NCBI GenBank assembly: GCA_017304655.1
Contig: JAFKLY010000006.1
Coordinates: 124,001 to 188,000 of the forward strand
Reading direction: 5' to 3'
From: Sphingomonas sp.
GTDB taxonomy: Bacteria; Pseudomonadota; Alphaproteobacteria; Sphingomonadales; Sphingomonadaceae
Length of the DNA stretch: 64,000 nt
The position numbers and the translations under genes were made by a program. Positions 35,961 to 44,700 of this stretch are shown piece after piece (within the stretch, counting starts at the first letter, position 1; each line of letters opens with the position of its first letter). Under the pieces are notes generated by a model that saw nothing but the letters and a program-made list of their open reading frames with translations, had not been told where the DNA came from and ran no database searches.

Positions 35961-37154
35961 ATGGGCAAGCTGACCGCTAACGGTGTCAAGGCCGTGCTTT
36001 CTCAACCTGGCACGTACCAGGACGGCGACGGGCTGTTTCTCAAGGTCGATCGACGGGGCGGGGCCTCATGGCTGGTCCGGGTCCAGCGGGACGGCAAGCG
36101 CCGCGACTTCGGGCTGGGCAGTGCCAAGCTCGTCACGCTTGCTCGGGCCAGGGAACTGGCGAGCGAGATCCGCCGCAAAGTTCGCGTCGATGGGGTCGAT
36201 CCCATCGTCGAGCGGCGCCAGTCTGCTGCGGCTGCGATGACGTTTGAGCAGGCGGCGCTGGCGCTCCATGCCGAGCACAATGCTTGGCACAACGACAAGC
36301 GAAAGGCTCAGTGGCTCGCGGCCTTGAAGCGCTATGCATTCCCGTCGCTGGGCGGCCTAGAGGTGCGTTCGATCGAGGCGAGCGACATTATCGCCGCAAT
36401 TTCCAAGGTCTGGTCTGAAAAGCCCGAGACGGGTCGACGGATAAGGGGCCGGATCTGCGCTGTTCTGGATTTTGCGCACGCCAAGGGCTGGCGTGATCGG
36501 GAGGCACCAGCACGCAGCCTTGCGGCGGGCAAGGGGCTCCCCAAGCAGCCAGCTCGGAACGTTCACCGGCTCGCCATGCCCTATGCATCGCTCCCGGCTT
36601 TCGTCGCCAGTTTGCGGGAACGCTTTTCGTTCGGCCGGCTCGCGCTCGAGTTTGTCATTCTGACCGCCGCTCGCTCGGTAGAGGTTCGGGGCGCTACCTG
36701 GGGGGAGATCGACCTTGACGCCGCGATCTGGACTGTGCCGGCTACCAGGATGAAGGCGCGCCGTGAACATGTCGTGCCGCTTAGCGCGCAGGCGCTGGCC
36801 GTTCTGTCTCGCGCCAGGGCAATGCGCGCCGATCGCGACGGCCTGATTTTTCCCAGCCCAGCCAACGGCAAGGCGATGTCTGACATGGCGCTGCTCAAGG
36901 TGCTGCGTGATGCCCGAGAGGATTATCATGTTCACGGGTTCCGCTCGACATTCCGGACATGGGCCAGCGAACAGACCGGCTTTCCGTCAGACGTGTGCGA
37001 GGCGGCTCTTGCCCACCAGAATCCCAACCGGGTCGAGGCGGCCTATGCGCGCGGCGCGTTGCTTGACAAGCGCCGCAAGCTCATGGCCGCATGGGGTTCC
37101 TATGTCGACGGCGCCTCGGCTCAGGTCCTAAAACTGAGCGGCGCCGCGCGCTAA
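35961..37154 (+). CDS. tyrosine-type integrase of the tRNA-Tyr island
   Basis: 397 residues from the ATG at 35961. Arm-binding DUF4102-like N-terminus (KLTANGVKAVLSQPGTYQDGDGLFLKVD), a core-binding domain, and a catalytic domain with ILTAARSVEVRGATW (Arg I), HGFRSTFRTWASE (HxxR) and AYARGALLDKR (Tyr). Just after tRNA-Tyr. The last 17 codons and 107 bases beyond it are duplicated at 44881-45038 with 93% identity. Confidence 0.94.
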   Translation: MGKLTANGVKAVLSQPGTYQDGDGLFLKVDRRGGASWLVRVQRDGKRRDFGLGSAKLVTLARARELASEIRRKVRVDGVDPIVERRQSAAAAMTFEQAALALHAEHNAWHNDKRKAQWLAALKRYAFPSLGGLEVRSIEASDIIAAISKVWSEKPETGRRIRGRICAVLDFAHAKGWRDREAPARSLAAGKGLPKQPARNVHRLAMPYASLPAFVASLRERFSFGRLALEFVILTAARSVEVRGATWGEIDLDAAIWTVPATRMKARREHVVPLSAQALAVLSRARAMRADRDGLIFPSPANGKAMSDMALLKVLRDAREDYHVHGFRSTFRTWASEQTGFPSDVCEAALAHQNPNRVEAAYARGALLDKRRKLMAAWGSYVDGASAQVLKLSGAAR

Positions 37155-37261
37155 CAGATAGAAAATGCGTGTACGACCTGTACGGTTGTACAGGCGCGGA
37201 AATCCGAGATGTTTGACAGTACATTTTGCCGTACATGTGCCGCCGCCAAGCTGTTCACTGT
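37104..37261 (+). repeat. 158-bp direct repeat, copy A (integrase end + array)
   Basis: Aligns without gaps to 44881-45038 with 11 mismatches by my count (about 93%). It includes the integrase 3' end (encoding VDGASAQVLKLSGAAR and stop) and a downstream array of TGTAC-type short repeats. The two copies bracket the 7.6-kb cargo. Confidence 0.92.
37170..37235 (+). repeat. TGTACGG/CCGTACA repeat array A
   Basis: Copies of a GTAC-centred heptamer: TGTACGA (37170), TGTACGG (37179), TGTACAG (37187), AGTACA (37218), CCGTACA (37229), with CGGAAATCCG between the direct and inverted sets. Similar arrays occur at 44944-45012 and, inverted, at 53567-53700. Candidate binding sites for an element-encoded protein (integrase arms, initiator or repressor). 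Confidence 0.6.
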
Positions 37262-37309
37262 CGCGCGAACTTCACGCACCTCGATCAATGGGTACGCGAT
37301 TTGGGTGGT

Positions 37310-37425
37310 CAGCCGAAGGCGACTGAGTAGCGCCGCCGGCGCAGCGCCGCCCCGGTGAGTGTGAGGCCGGCGATCACGAGCCCCAGTTTGTGGGCTCTGG
37401 GACGGCAATTGGACCGGAACCGGCC
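37310..37425 (-). pseudogene. PEPxxWA-CTERM tail remnant, frameshifted
   Basis: The minus-strand reading gives VPEPTNWGS followed by a stop; one base out of frame the sequence continues LVIAGLTLTGAALRRRR. Together they are a PEPxxWA-CTERM sorting signal (VPEP..W, hydrophobic helix, Arg cluster) broken by a one-base loss. The upstream exported protein is missing; the wHTH gene stop lies right before it. A gene fragment left by recombination at the cargo boundary. Confidence 0.5.
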
Positions 37426-37442
37426 TGTCCGCCTCTGAAAAG

Positions 37443-37928
37443 TTAGACGGTCCGACCCCCGTTGGAGCGTGAACCTTCGCTGCCTTTCACAGAAGGTGAT
37501 TTCAGTGCGGCCTCCTCCCAATTCGCGAGCGCATTCCTCGCCTCATCCGTGAGGCGCAAAAAAGCACGACGTCCGTCGCGATGGTCTTCCTCTCTCGCGA
37601 CCAGACCAGCCTTCACCAATGCTGAAATGTGCCGCAGCGCGGTTGAAGCCGGCACGGCAGCAGCGATGCAAGCAGACGAAATGGAAACCGCACTTCCTCG
37701 CATTTCCGCGATTCTAAGGTCGAGCAAAATATCCCACGCAGGATCACGAAATTCCGCCCTTGGAAGCAATTCTTCGCGTAGCCGCCTCAATCGAATGTAG
37801 CGTTGAATTGTAAAGCTTGGCGGAGGGGCGTGCAGCGCGCGATACTCATTCACCATTGCCCGGATTACCGACAAAGATCGATCGAGTGAGTCCAGAGCTT
37901 CACGCAAAGCTTGATGATTCGAATCCAT
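37443..37928 (-). CDS. winged helix (MarR-like) DNA-binding protein
   Basis: 161 residues from the ATG at 37928, with GGGGGACA upstream. N-terminal helical region (REALDSLDRSLSVIRAMVNEYRAL) and a winged helix-turn-helix (DPAWDILLDLRIAEMRGSAVSISSACIAAAVPASTALRHISALVKAGLVAREEDHRDGRR broken into its helices, ending with FLRLTDEA). AT-richer around its start than neighbours. Probable regulator in the cargo region; lies after the putative defence operon on the same strand but 359 bases away, so possibly independent. Confidence 0.75.
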   Translation of the reverse strand: MDSNHQALREALDSLDRSLSVIRAMVNEYRALHAPPPSFTIQRYIRLRRLREELLPRAEFRDPAWDILLDLRIAEMRGSAVSISSACIAAAVPASTALRHISALVKAGLVAREEDHRDGRRAFLRLTDEARNALANWEEAALKSPSVKGSEGSRSNGGRTV

Positions 37929-38286
37929 GCAAATTGTCCCCCGCAACAATATTATTGCGGGTAGAAAATTACGCAAGAACGGACTCAAACGATATTTGGG
38001 CTGTATTATAATGGACCAATACAGGTCACAATTTTTGCGAAACCCCGGATCGATCACTAGGCCGCGTGGACAAATTCCGCTCGCACGGATTGTCCGCTAT
38101 TAGGCGTTCCGGAACCCACGACCGATGGCTAAATTGGGGTGGGGAGCGGCCCGTCAGTTTTGAGGGAAGGCGAGGCGAAACCTGCCGTGCATAGCTGGGA
38201 AAGTGCACGCAGTGGTTATCGACCAGGTCGAGGCATTCAGCGTTGTTGATGTGAGCGGCGGATCTTGCAGAAACATGCCATTCGGG

Positions 38287-38955
38287 TCACCGCCAGCGTG
38301 GAGAAAGGGCCTCGACCGGCACCTCGAATGCAGCGGAGCCCACCCATTGACTAGGATCGTCGACATCGCGAACATGGCGCGTTCCATCCGCTCGCAGCAT
38401 CACCGCCATCACCGGGCGCCCGACGAAATTTGGAAATGCTGCGGCCGCCATGCCTATGGTTTCCCAAGCCCAGGCATCGAGCGCAATGGTCCCGCCACGG
38501 CGCAACCGGCTCGCGGCGGTCAGGCAATCGCGCGCGAGGGCGGCCGTGTCCGGCCCCATGCAGTCGATCCCGTCGAGTAGGAACAGCTGGTCTTCGGGAA
38601 AATGGTGGCGGTGGATGCTGCAGCCATCGGCCGAAACCTCGGCGTACCAGCACATCGCGGACTGAGCGGTCTGTCCATGTTTCGCCATCAGTGCCCTTTT
38701 CTCCGCGAACAGACGCGGGGCGATGCGACGCGCGGCGGCGGGAAAGCCTTCACCGCTCGCCCTTGCCGCAACCAGCTCCTGGCCGAGCGCCGTTCTATCG
38801 ACATTGGTACCGCCGATCGCAACCGCGCCGTGGTCGCCCGCCAGATGGATCTTCTCCACCGGACCGAGATTGCGGCGCTGGACGAGATCCCAGCGGACGC
38901 TGTCGGCCGCGAGGAACGCGAAGTCGCGGTGCGCGCATGCGAGGACGACGGTCAT
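38287..38955 (-). CDS. proteasome/HslV-like Ntn hydrolase of the cargo operon
   Basis: 222 residues from the ATG at 38955. The protein begins MTVVLACAHRDFAFLAADSV. After Met removal the N-terminal Thr1, Asp17 and Lys34 have nearly the spacing of proteasome beta and HslV subunits (Thr1, Asp17, Lys33), and AVAIGGTNVDRTALGQEL corresponds to the Gly-rich turn after strand S4. The length also fits a proteasome subunit. Predicted protease or peptidase that self-assembles. It follows the cyclase-like gene by 31 bases. No regulatory ATPase like HslU is adjacent; the big NTPase of the operon could fill that role, which is inference. Confidence 0.65.
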   Translation of the reverse strand: MTVVLACAHRDFAFLAADSVRWDLVQRRNLGPVEKIHLAGDHGAVAIGGTNVDRTALGQELVAARASGEGFPAAARRIAPRLFAEKRALMAKHGQTAQSAMCWYAEVSADGCSIHRHHFPEDQLFLLDGIDCMGPDTAALARDCLTAASRLRRGGTIALDAWAWETIGMAAAAFPNFVGRPVMAVMLRADGTRHVRDVDDPSQWVGSAAFEVPVEALSPRWR

Positions 38956-38986
38956 GCGGTGAGCCTGAAGCATAAAGCTTGTGATT

Positions 38987-39802
38987 TCAAGTCGATGCAC
39001 CAGCTTCCAGTGCGGCGACGAGGCCTGACGACTTCCGCAGATCGCCTGCGATCGTCCGGCCGCCAAGCCCACGCACCACCCGGTCGAACAGCCAGGCGAG
39101 CTTGCGCCAGGCTTTGGGATCATCGGTTGTCGTTAGCTCGGCGCTCAGCCGGTTTGCGATGCTCGCCAATGCCGTGCTGCCGGAGACAAGAACGGGCTCG
39201 ACCGGAATCGTCATGCCGCTGAGCGCCTCGAAGCGCTCGAGAACGTGCGGCTGTATCGGAGATTGCGCCTGGATGCGGTCCCAAAAGCGGGGCTTGAAGG
39301 GGTCGAGGAAGGGCGGGTCCCCGACATCGATAAAGTCCAGGCCCGGCGGAACGGCAAGCGCGGGCGCGTCGATCAAGATTCGGGGATAGATCGCGACTTT
39401 GCTCTCGAGCTCGTAGGCGCGGTTCAAGGCGGGTCCGAAAACGATATGCTCATCGTGATGGATCAGGCCGACCGTCACCGCGCCGCGTATCCAGAAACCC
39501 GAGACGGCCAATCCCAGCTGCGTGGTGGCGAGTCCCTGTAGAAGCCATTCCACGTCGCCTGGCGCGAACGGCTTGGAAAAGACGACATTGTCGGAGAAGG
39601 TGGTCAGCCTTGCGCCTGCGTCACCGACGGCCTCGGCATTGGCGTTGAACATCCGCACCGCAGCGGCGAGCCGGGCGATGTGGCGCGGATCGTTGCCGGC
39701 CGCGAGGATTTCATTTCGCCAGCCCAGAATGTCGAAGAACGCGACGAGGCGCAGCTCATAGGCAAGCTCACCATAACAAAGCTCGGTATCACTGAGGATC
39801 AT
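38987..39802 (-). CDS. class-III nucleotidyl-cyclase-like protein
   Basis: 271 residues, AAAGGA upstream of the ATG. Blocks match class III cyclase catalytic domains in order: FFDILGWRNEI (metal Asp), TTFSDNVVFSKP (second Asp), IRGAVTVGLIHHDEHIVFGPALNRAYELES, which parallels the G-x-x-x-N-x-A-x-x-x-E dimer motif of cyclases. The transition-state Arg that usually follows Asn by four residues is Glu (N-R-A-Y-E). Related short proteins occur in Pycsar-type and other defence loci as I remember. It may make a cyclic nucleotide or be a degenerate binder. Sits between the NTPase-nuclease and the Ntn hydrolase. Confidence 0.6.
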   Translation of the reverse strand: MILSDTELCYGELAYELRLVAFFDILGWRNEILAAGNDPRHIARLAAAVRMFNANAEAVGDAGARLTTFSDNVVFSKPFAPGDVEWLLQGLATTQLGLAVSGFWIRGAVTVGLIHHDEHIVFGPALNRAYELESKVAIYPRILIDAPALAVPPGLDFIDVGDPPFLDPFKPRFWDRIQAQSPIQPHVLERFEALSGMTIPVEPVLVSGSTALASIANRLSAELTTTDDPKAWRKLAWLFDRVVRGLGGRTIAGDLRKSSGLVAALEAGAST

Positions 39803-39869
39803 GGCATTCCTTTAGGTCAGGTCGATGGGCAGAGGCACGGTCGCGCGAGGCCGCGCGGCGAAACAGGGT

Positions 39870-39950
39870 CTATGCCGCAGCCGGCGGCGGCGCCTCGAGT
39901 TCGTCCAGTTCCTCGATATCGGCGGCGTCCTGGACGAGGTACTTGAACAT
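39870..39950 (-). CDS. 26-residue coupled small protein
   Basis: Starts at an ATG overlapping the TAA stop of the 1490-residue gene (TAATG) and ends with a stop 67 bases before the cyclase-like gene. The peptide, MFKYLVQDAADIEELDELEA then PPPAAA, is acidic and amphipathic. Termination-reinitiation coupling suggests it is translated. It might be a small inhibitor or a relic of a longer reading frame; I do not recognise it. Confidence 0.4.
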   Translation of the reverse strand: MFKYLVQDAADIEELDELEAPPPAAA

Positions 39951-42900
39951 TAGGAAGGCCTCACCGGCCCGTACTTTCCCTTCACGCTTTGCCCGGCGCC
40001 TTGCCACGCCCGAGTGTCGCCCCCCTTCTTTCCCGCCGCCTTGCTCGAAGCAGGTTTGGCGGCCTTTCCTGCGGCCTTGCGCGCTTCGCTCTTCTTCTTG
40101 ACCGTCTTGGTATCGAGGCCACGGCGGGTCAGGTCGATCCCGACGACGGCAAGATCCTCGACATTTGGATATTGGCTCGCAAGCACCGCCCAATGCTGGC
40201 GCAGCGCCACGAGCAGATCCTCGAAACTCTCGGCGCGGCCGCCGCCCGGCAGATCCCAGCTCTTTTTGATGCCAACATAGACGAGTAGGAAAATGCCCCG
40301 GCTCGATCGCGCGTCGCGGAGATAGTCGCCGCCAAGCTGAACTTCCATGCGCTCGAACAGATGCGGGCCGGTCCAATTGTCCGCCACCTTGAGCTCGACC
40401 GGAACCGGCGCGTCAAAGCATGCGCCCCGGAACCGCAGGTCGGGCCTTTTGGCGTCGGCAAGTTCTTCCTCGGGCGGGATGCTGTAGCGGCCTCCAGCTC
40501 GGTCGCGCAGCCAGCCGCCGATGAACTTGCGATATTCGGTTTCCTGGTCGGTCTCCTGCAGGATCGAGGCGATGCTCTCGTCGCCATGCTCGAGATCGTG
40601 CTTCAGCGCTTCGAGCCGCTCCACGCCGAAATACCAGAGCTCACGATGATTGGTCGGCGTTGCGATGCGTGCGTCGTGGAACTCCTTGACCTGGCCCGGA
40701 GTCCAGGGCGCGAAATCGGCATCGAGGGTCGCCTTGGTTTTCGCGTGGAAGCCCATCCACGGCCGCGACTTCACGGCCGGGTGTGCGCGCTCCATCTCCA
40801 TGAGCGCGAGATAGGCTTCCTTGCCCGGCGCCTCGCGGATGAAGGTGAAGAGCGCGTTGCGCGCATCCTGGGCGTCGTCGCGCAGGCCCGGCGAATAGAC
40901 GCCGCCGCCGGAGCGCTGGATATCCTCTTCCTCGCGGATATATTTCGCCATCAGCAGGTAAAGCGTCTTCATATGCTCGACGGTGCGGTAGGCGAGCCGC
41001 GCCCGGCCCTCCTGCTGACGCCCGCCGAGCAGCGCGACGACGAAGCGCAGCGCGAGATTGGTCTGTTCGGCGGGATCGTTCAGGGCCGCGAGGCGGGCGG
41101 CGACGGCGGGGATCGCGGCCTCTGGATCGACGCCGGCCCAGGTCGCGTACCAGGTCGGGGTGAAGTCGGGATCATATTTCGCCGCTGCCTTGCGCGCGGC
41201 GATCTTGGCGATGTCGGCGTCCGGCACCGTCGAGGCCTGCACAATCGACAGGAGATAGCCGAGATTCCGCGGATTGACGCGCTTGGCGCGCAGGGCGGGC
41301 AGCAGCGCCGGCGCGATCTGATCGCGCGCAAACGCGCCATGCCAAGCCATGTCGTATAAGACATAATGGCTCTCGCCCTCTGTCTGCTCAACCTTAAGTT
41401 CGTGCCGGATTTCGTTCAGCAACACGTCGGCGACGGCATCGGGAAATGCAGAATAGAGGTCCGGCAACCAGTCCGGAAAGCCGTTCAGCTCCGCCAGCCC
41501 ATAGCGCGCCGCCTTCTCGGCGTCTTCCGACGTCAGCGTCGTAAGCCAGTCCTCCGTCTCTCGCGCCTCGATCGCGATCCCAGTCAGGCCGAAGATCACC
41601 GTGTAGGGTGTCTGGTTGGTCGATGCCCCCTGGGATTGGGTGAGGGGCTTGAACTCGCGCCAGAAGCGGACGGCGGCGTCGCGGTAGGCACTCGCGACCG
41701 GCTCGCCATAGGTGTCGACCAGCGAGCGCCAATTGCCATCAGTCCAATGGTTGTGATCGTCCCTGCCCGCGGAACGCATCCGCTCCATCAGGTAGGCCTG
41801 GTCCTGGGTCATGATCGCTGGCTTGCCGGGATGCCGTATCTGATCGACGCGCTCGGCGAGAAGTCTTTTGTCCCGCTCGAGCCGCTTCTTCTGTGCGGCC
41901 GCGATCCTGGTCTCCCGCCGTTTCCACGGCGCCTCCTGTTTGCGGAATTCCGCAAGCTGGTCCGCGTCCGGGTGCAGGAGCGATTCCAGCTTGGCGGCGA
42001 GGGCCTCATCCGTGGCGGCAAGCCGCTTCAGCCGTTCGCGCAAATTGCGCGGCCGCTTGGCCGCGACAAAAAGCCCGAAGGCGAGGGTCAGCGCAATGAG
42101 GCGATCATCGAGCAGCGCCCGGTTCTCGATGTCGGCCGCGATGGTGTCGATGCTATCCGGCGCAAAGGCCCAGTAGCGACCGAAGATCGCGACGTGCCTC
42201 CAGTCGATAAGGCGCTGATCCTTCTGGGCCTCGCGCCATGCCCGCTCCTGTTCGACCGAGTGCCAGAACAGCGCATGGTTCAGCTCTGGCCACCCCTGCA
42301 CAAGCTCGGGCAGGTCCTTGCGGACCTCCTCGAAATGACTGCGACCATAGTCGCTGGCGATCGGGAGCAGCCGGAGCGCCGTGAGCGTTGATGGCGCCAG
42401 CGCCGCCGGATCGCGCGCCTCGATCAGGCGCAAGGCGGCACGCGCGGCCGGCGCGGCGAGCCAGCCATAGGCATTCGATATCTCGCAATGCCGCTCCTCG
42501 ACGACAGGTTCGCGCAGCAAAAGCGCGACGAGGCCATCCATCAGCCCGCCGAGCAGAGCGCTCGGCAGCTCATCGACCAGATGACCGAGGGGATCGGCTA
42601 GGGGATCGGCCTGATGTTCTTTCTTTCGCGCGGTCGCTTCGAGCGCCCGCAGCAGCCACGCGATCGCCGCCTCATCGTGCGGGAGATCGGTCAGCAGCTC
42701 GCCAAGCCAGTCGCGCGACAGCTCCTGCCCCTCCTGCAGAAAGGCATTGCGGATGTCCGCGGCATCGGAGGACGCGCCGACCGCGAACACCGCGCGGATC
42801 GCCGCGATGCGAGTATATTTCGAACGCGACGTGAGCGCGAAGTGCTTGGCCTTGGCAGCGAGCGCGTCGATGCCTCCCTGATAGACCATGCGGAGCAAGA

Positions 42901-44422
42901 ACCAGGTGATGTCGTCATTCGCGGCATATTGGTCGAGGAGCGCACCGATCTCCTCGGCAAGGTCGGGATTGGCGAAGCGCTGGACCGCCTGATAGTCCAT
43001 CATTGAGCGGCCGTGCGCTGGCTGTGCGACCTGCTCACAGGTCTGCCGCAGGATGTGACGCCGTGTATCGAACGGCAGCTTCGCGGGGTCGCCGCCCTCG
43101 AAAAGCACCTCCGGGGCAAGCGCCACGACCCTGTCGAGAATCCGCCGATCGAGCGCCGCCAGCCAGGGCAGCACCGGCCGCATCGTCGGCACGATCACCT
43201 CGATGCCGTATTGCTTGCGAAAGAACAGCGCTTCGATCTTCGCGCGCGAGCCTTCATCGACCAGCAGCGCGTGCAGCCATTCAGCTGTCAGATATTCGCG
43301 CACCGAGCGATGGTGGAACCGGACCGTCCCGTAGATGCCGGGGTCGAAAATCGGTCGGGACAGCAGGGTCGCGCAGTCTTGATCGTTCCAGATGGTGAGT
43401 ACGTCTTTGATCGGCAGACCCTTGCTGTTCTGATTGCCATCGGGAACTCGGATGGCCGATTCCTGGCAGAGCGTGGTGGCGGCGGCGACGAGGCGGGCTC
43501 CCTCGCGGATACGGTCAACGGCAATCGGCCGGGCGTCGGCACGGTCTTGGTCCCGCTCCTTGAGACGTTTCGCGATGCTGCTCGTCATCAGGTCGAGCCG
43601 TGAGCCGATCCGCTGGTGATCGTTCCAGAACTCGATAGTCTCGGCGAGATCGAGCGGCCTGGTCGTAAACGACCAAGCATCGGCGCGCTCCACTGCCGTG
43701 GTGAAGGCGTTGATGTCGGTTACGCCCTTGGCGACTGCGAAGGTCTCGACTTGGGCGCCGTGCAGATCCTCGAGAGTCACAATGCGGAACGGGGCGTGCT
43801 TATTCTCTCGCGTTGCGGCGGCCTTGGCCGCGACGGCATATTCCCCTTGTGGCGCGGGCGCCTCGTCGGGCGCTTTCGCCGCCGCATCCCAGCGCAGATT
43901 AGTCCGGCACAAGAGGAGGTCGGTCGCAGGGCGCCACGCCGCGGTGCGACCCGTGATGACGATATGCGTGCGCTGCAGGGCGCGCTCGATCCGCTTGCCG
44001 ATGCGGCGGATGGCGCGCTCGAAATCCTTGGGATCGCGCAGGCGCGCCTCATCGACAGAATCGAGGAAGAGCCAGCCTTTATCGCCCGACTTTAGCCAGG
44101 CCTCGAATTCCTCGAGATTCCCCTCCTCGAAGCTTGTCTCAAAATCGGCGACTACATGCTCGATGCGCAAGAAGAAGGCCGGCTTCCCCTCGTTGCGCTG
44201 GCGACGGCAGACATGCCGTATCTCCTCGGTCTTCCCCGAACCGGCCTCGGCCAGCACGATGACGCGCGGCTCGGCGAGGAGATCCGCCCAGTGCGTAGAT
44301 GCTTCGCGCGCGAACAGGCTCACCATCTTCGCCTCGTCACCATCATCATCGGAGATGGCGAGATCGCGAAAGGTACGATCCAGATCAATGAAGTCGTCGA
44401 GGTTTCCGGACATGGCTTGCAT
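39950..44422 (-). CDS. NACHT/STAND-like NTPase with C-terminal PD-(D/E)XK-like domain
   Basis: 1490 residues. Walker A AEAGSGKT at about 58-65, Walker B LFLDSVDE at about 118-125 and a TGRTAAW sensor around 155-161, the NACHT/STAND pattern. The middle 900 residues are helical and HEAT-like (many ALxRxxxA pairs). Near the C-terminus RPDLRF (Asp about 1328) precedes VPVELKVAD (Glu 1343, Lys 1345), the D...ExK signature of PD-(D/E)XK nucleases, then QLGGDYLRDARSSRGIFLLVYVG and a Lys/Ala-rich tail. Leads a minus-strand operon with cyclase-like and Ntn hydrolase genes. I infer a phage-sensing effector. The ATG at 44413 is an alternative start. Confidence 0.75.
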   Translation of the reverse strand: MQAMSGNLDDFIDLDRTFRDLAISDDDGDEAKMVSLFAREASTHWADLLAEPRVIVLAEAGSGKTEEIRHVCRRQRNEGKPAFFLRIEHVVADFETSFEEGNLEEFEAWLKSGDKGWLFLDSVDEARLRDPKDFERAIRRIGKRIERALQRTHIVITGRTAAWRPATDLLLCRTNLRWDAAAKAPDEAPAPQGEYAVAAKAAATRENKHAPFRIVTLEDLHGAQVETFAVAKGVTDINAFTTAVERADAWSFTTRPLDLAETIEFWNDHQRIGSRLDLMTSSIAKRLKERDQDRADARPIAVDRIREGARLVAAATTLCQESAIRVPDGNQNSKGLPIKDVLTIWNDQDCATLLSRPIFDPGIYGTVRFHHRSVREYLTAEWLHALLVDEGSRAKIEALFFRKQYGIEVIVPTMRPVLPWLAALDRRILDRVVALAPEVLFEGGDPAKLPFDTRRHILRQTCEQVAQPAHGRSMMDYQAVQRFANPDLAEEIGALLDQYAANDDITWFLLRMVYQGGIDALAAKAKHFALTSRSKYTRIAAIRAVFAVGASSDAADIRNAFLQEGQELSRDWLGELLTDLPHDEAAIAWLLRALEATARKKEHQADPLADPLGHLVDELPSALLGGLMDGLVALLLREPVVEERHCEISNAYGWLAAPAARAALRLIEARDPAALAPSTLTALRLLPIASDYGRSHFEEVRKDLPELVQGWPELNHALFWHSVEQERAWREAQKDQRLIDWRHVAIFGRYWAFAPDSIDTIAADIENRALLDDRLIALTLAFGLFVAAKRPRNLRERLKRLAATDEALAAKLESLLHPDADQLAEFRKQEAPWKRRETRIAAAQKKRLERDKRLLAERVDQIRHPGKPAIMTQDQAYLMERMRSAGRDDHNHWTDGNWRSLVDTYGEPVASAYRDAAVRFWREFKPLTQSQGASTNQTPYTVIFGLTGIAIEARETEDWLTTLTSEDAEKAARYGLAELNGFPDWLPDLYSAFPDAVADVLLNEIRHELKVEQTEGESHYVLYDMAWHGAFARDQIAPALLPALRAKRVNPRNLGYLLSIVQASTVPDADIAKIAARKAAAKYDPDFTPTWYATWAGVDPEAAIPAVAARLAALNDPAEQTNLALRFVVALLGGRQQEGRARLAYRTVEHMKTLYLLMAKYIREEEDIQRSGGGVYSPGLRDDAQDARNALFTFIREAPGKEAYLALMEMERAHPAVKSRPWMGFHAKTKATLDADFAPWTPGQVKEFHDARIATPTNHRELWYFGVERLEALKHDLEHGDESIASILQETDQETEYRKFIGGWLRDRAGGRYSIPPEEELADAKRPDLRFRGACFDAPVPVELKVADNWTGPHLFERMEVQLGGDYLRDARSSRGIFLLVYVGIKKSWDLPGGGRAESFEDLLVALRQHWAVLASQYPNVEDLAVVGIDLTRRGLDTKTVKKKSEARKAAGKAAKPASSKAAGKKGGDTRAWQGAGQSVKGKYGPVRPS

Positions 44423-44700
44423 ATAGTCGTTACGGCTTTAATCCGCACGGGCGGATACCGCGAAAAGCGCGCCGACGTGCTTATCTCGGACGATCAAAAT
44501 GAATTGGCGCCTGCAGGGCGAGCATCGCCCCCGTCTTACCCGGAAGGGTCGCTAACTGACCGGCGGCTGTGGCGAGGCGATGAAGCCGGACGTCATGGCG
44601 CGTTCACCTGTTCATGCGGGGGGTGGGGATCGGAACGCGGGCGGGAGCGCGAGGCGCCTGCCCTGTTCCTCACCGCCCCACGGCGCCGGGGGGCGCAAGC

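Noticed and set aside
39950..40376. Longer N-terminal extension of the 26-residue peptide frame
   Set aside because: It would run antisense-free but out of frame inside the NTPase gene; the TAATG junction gives a better start.
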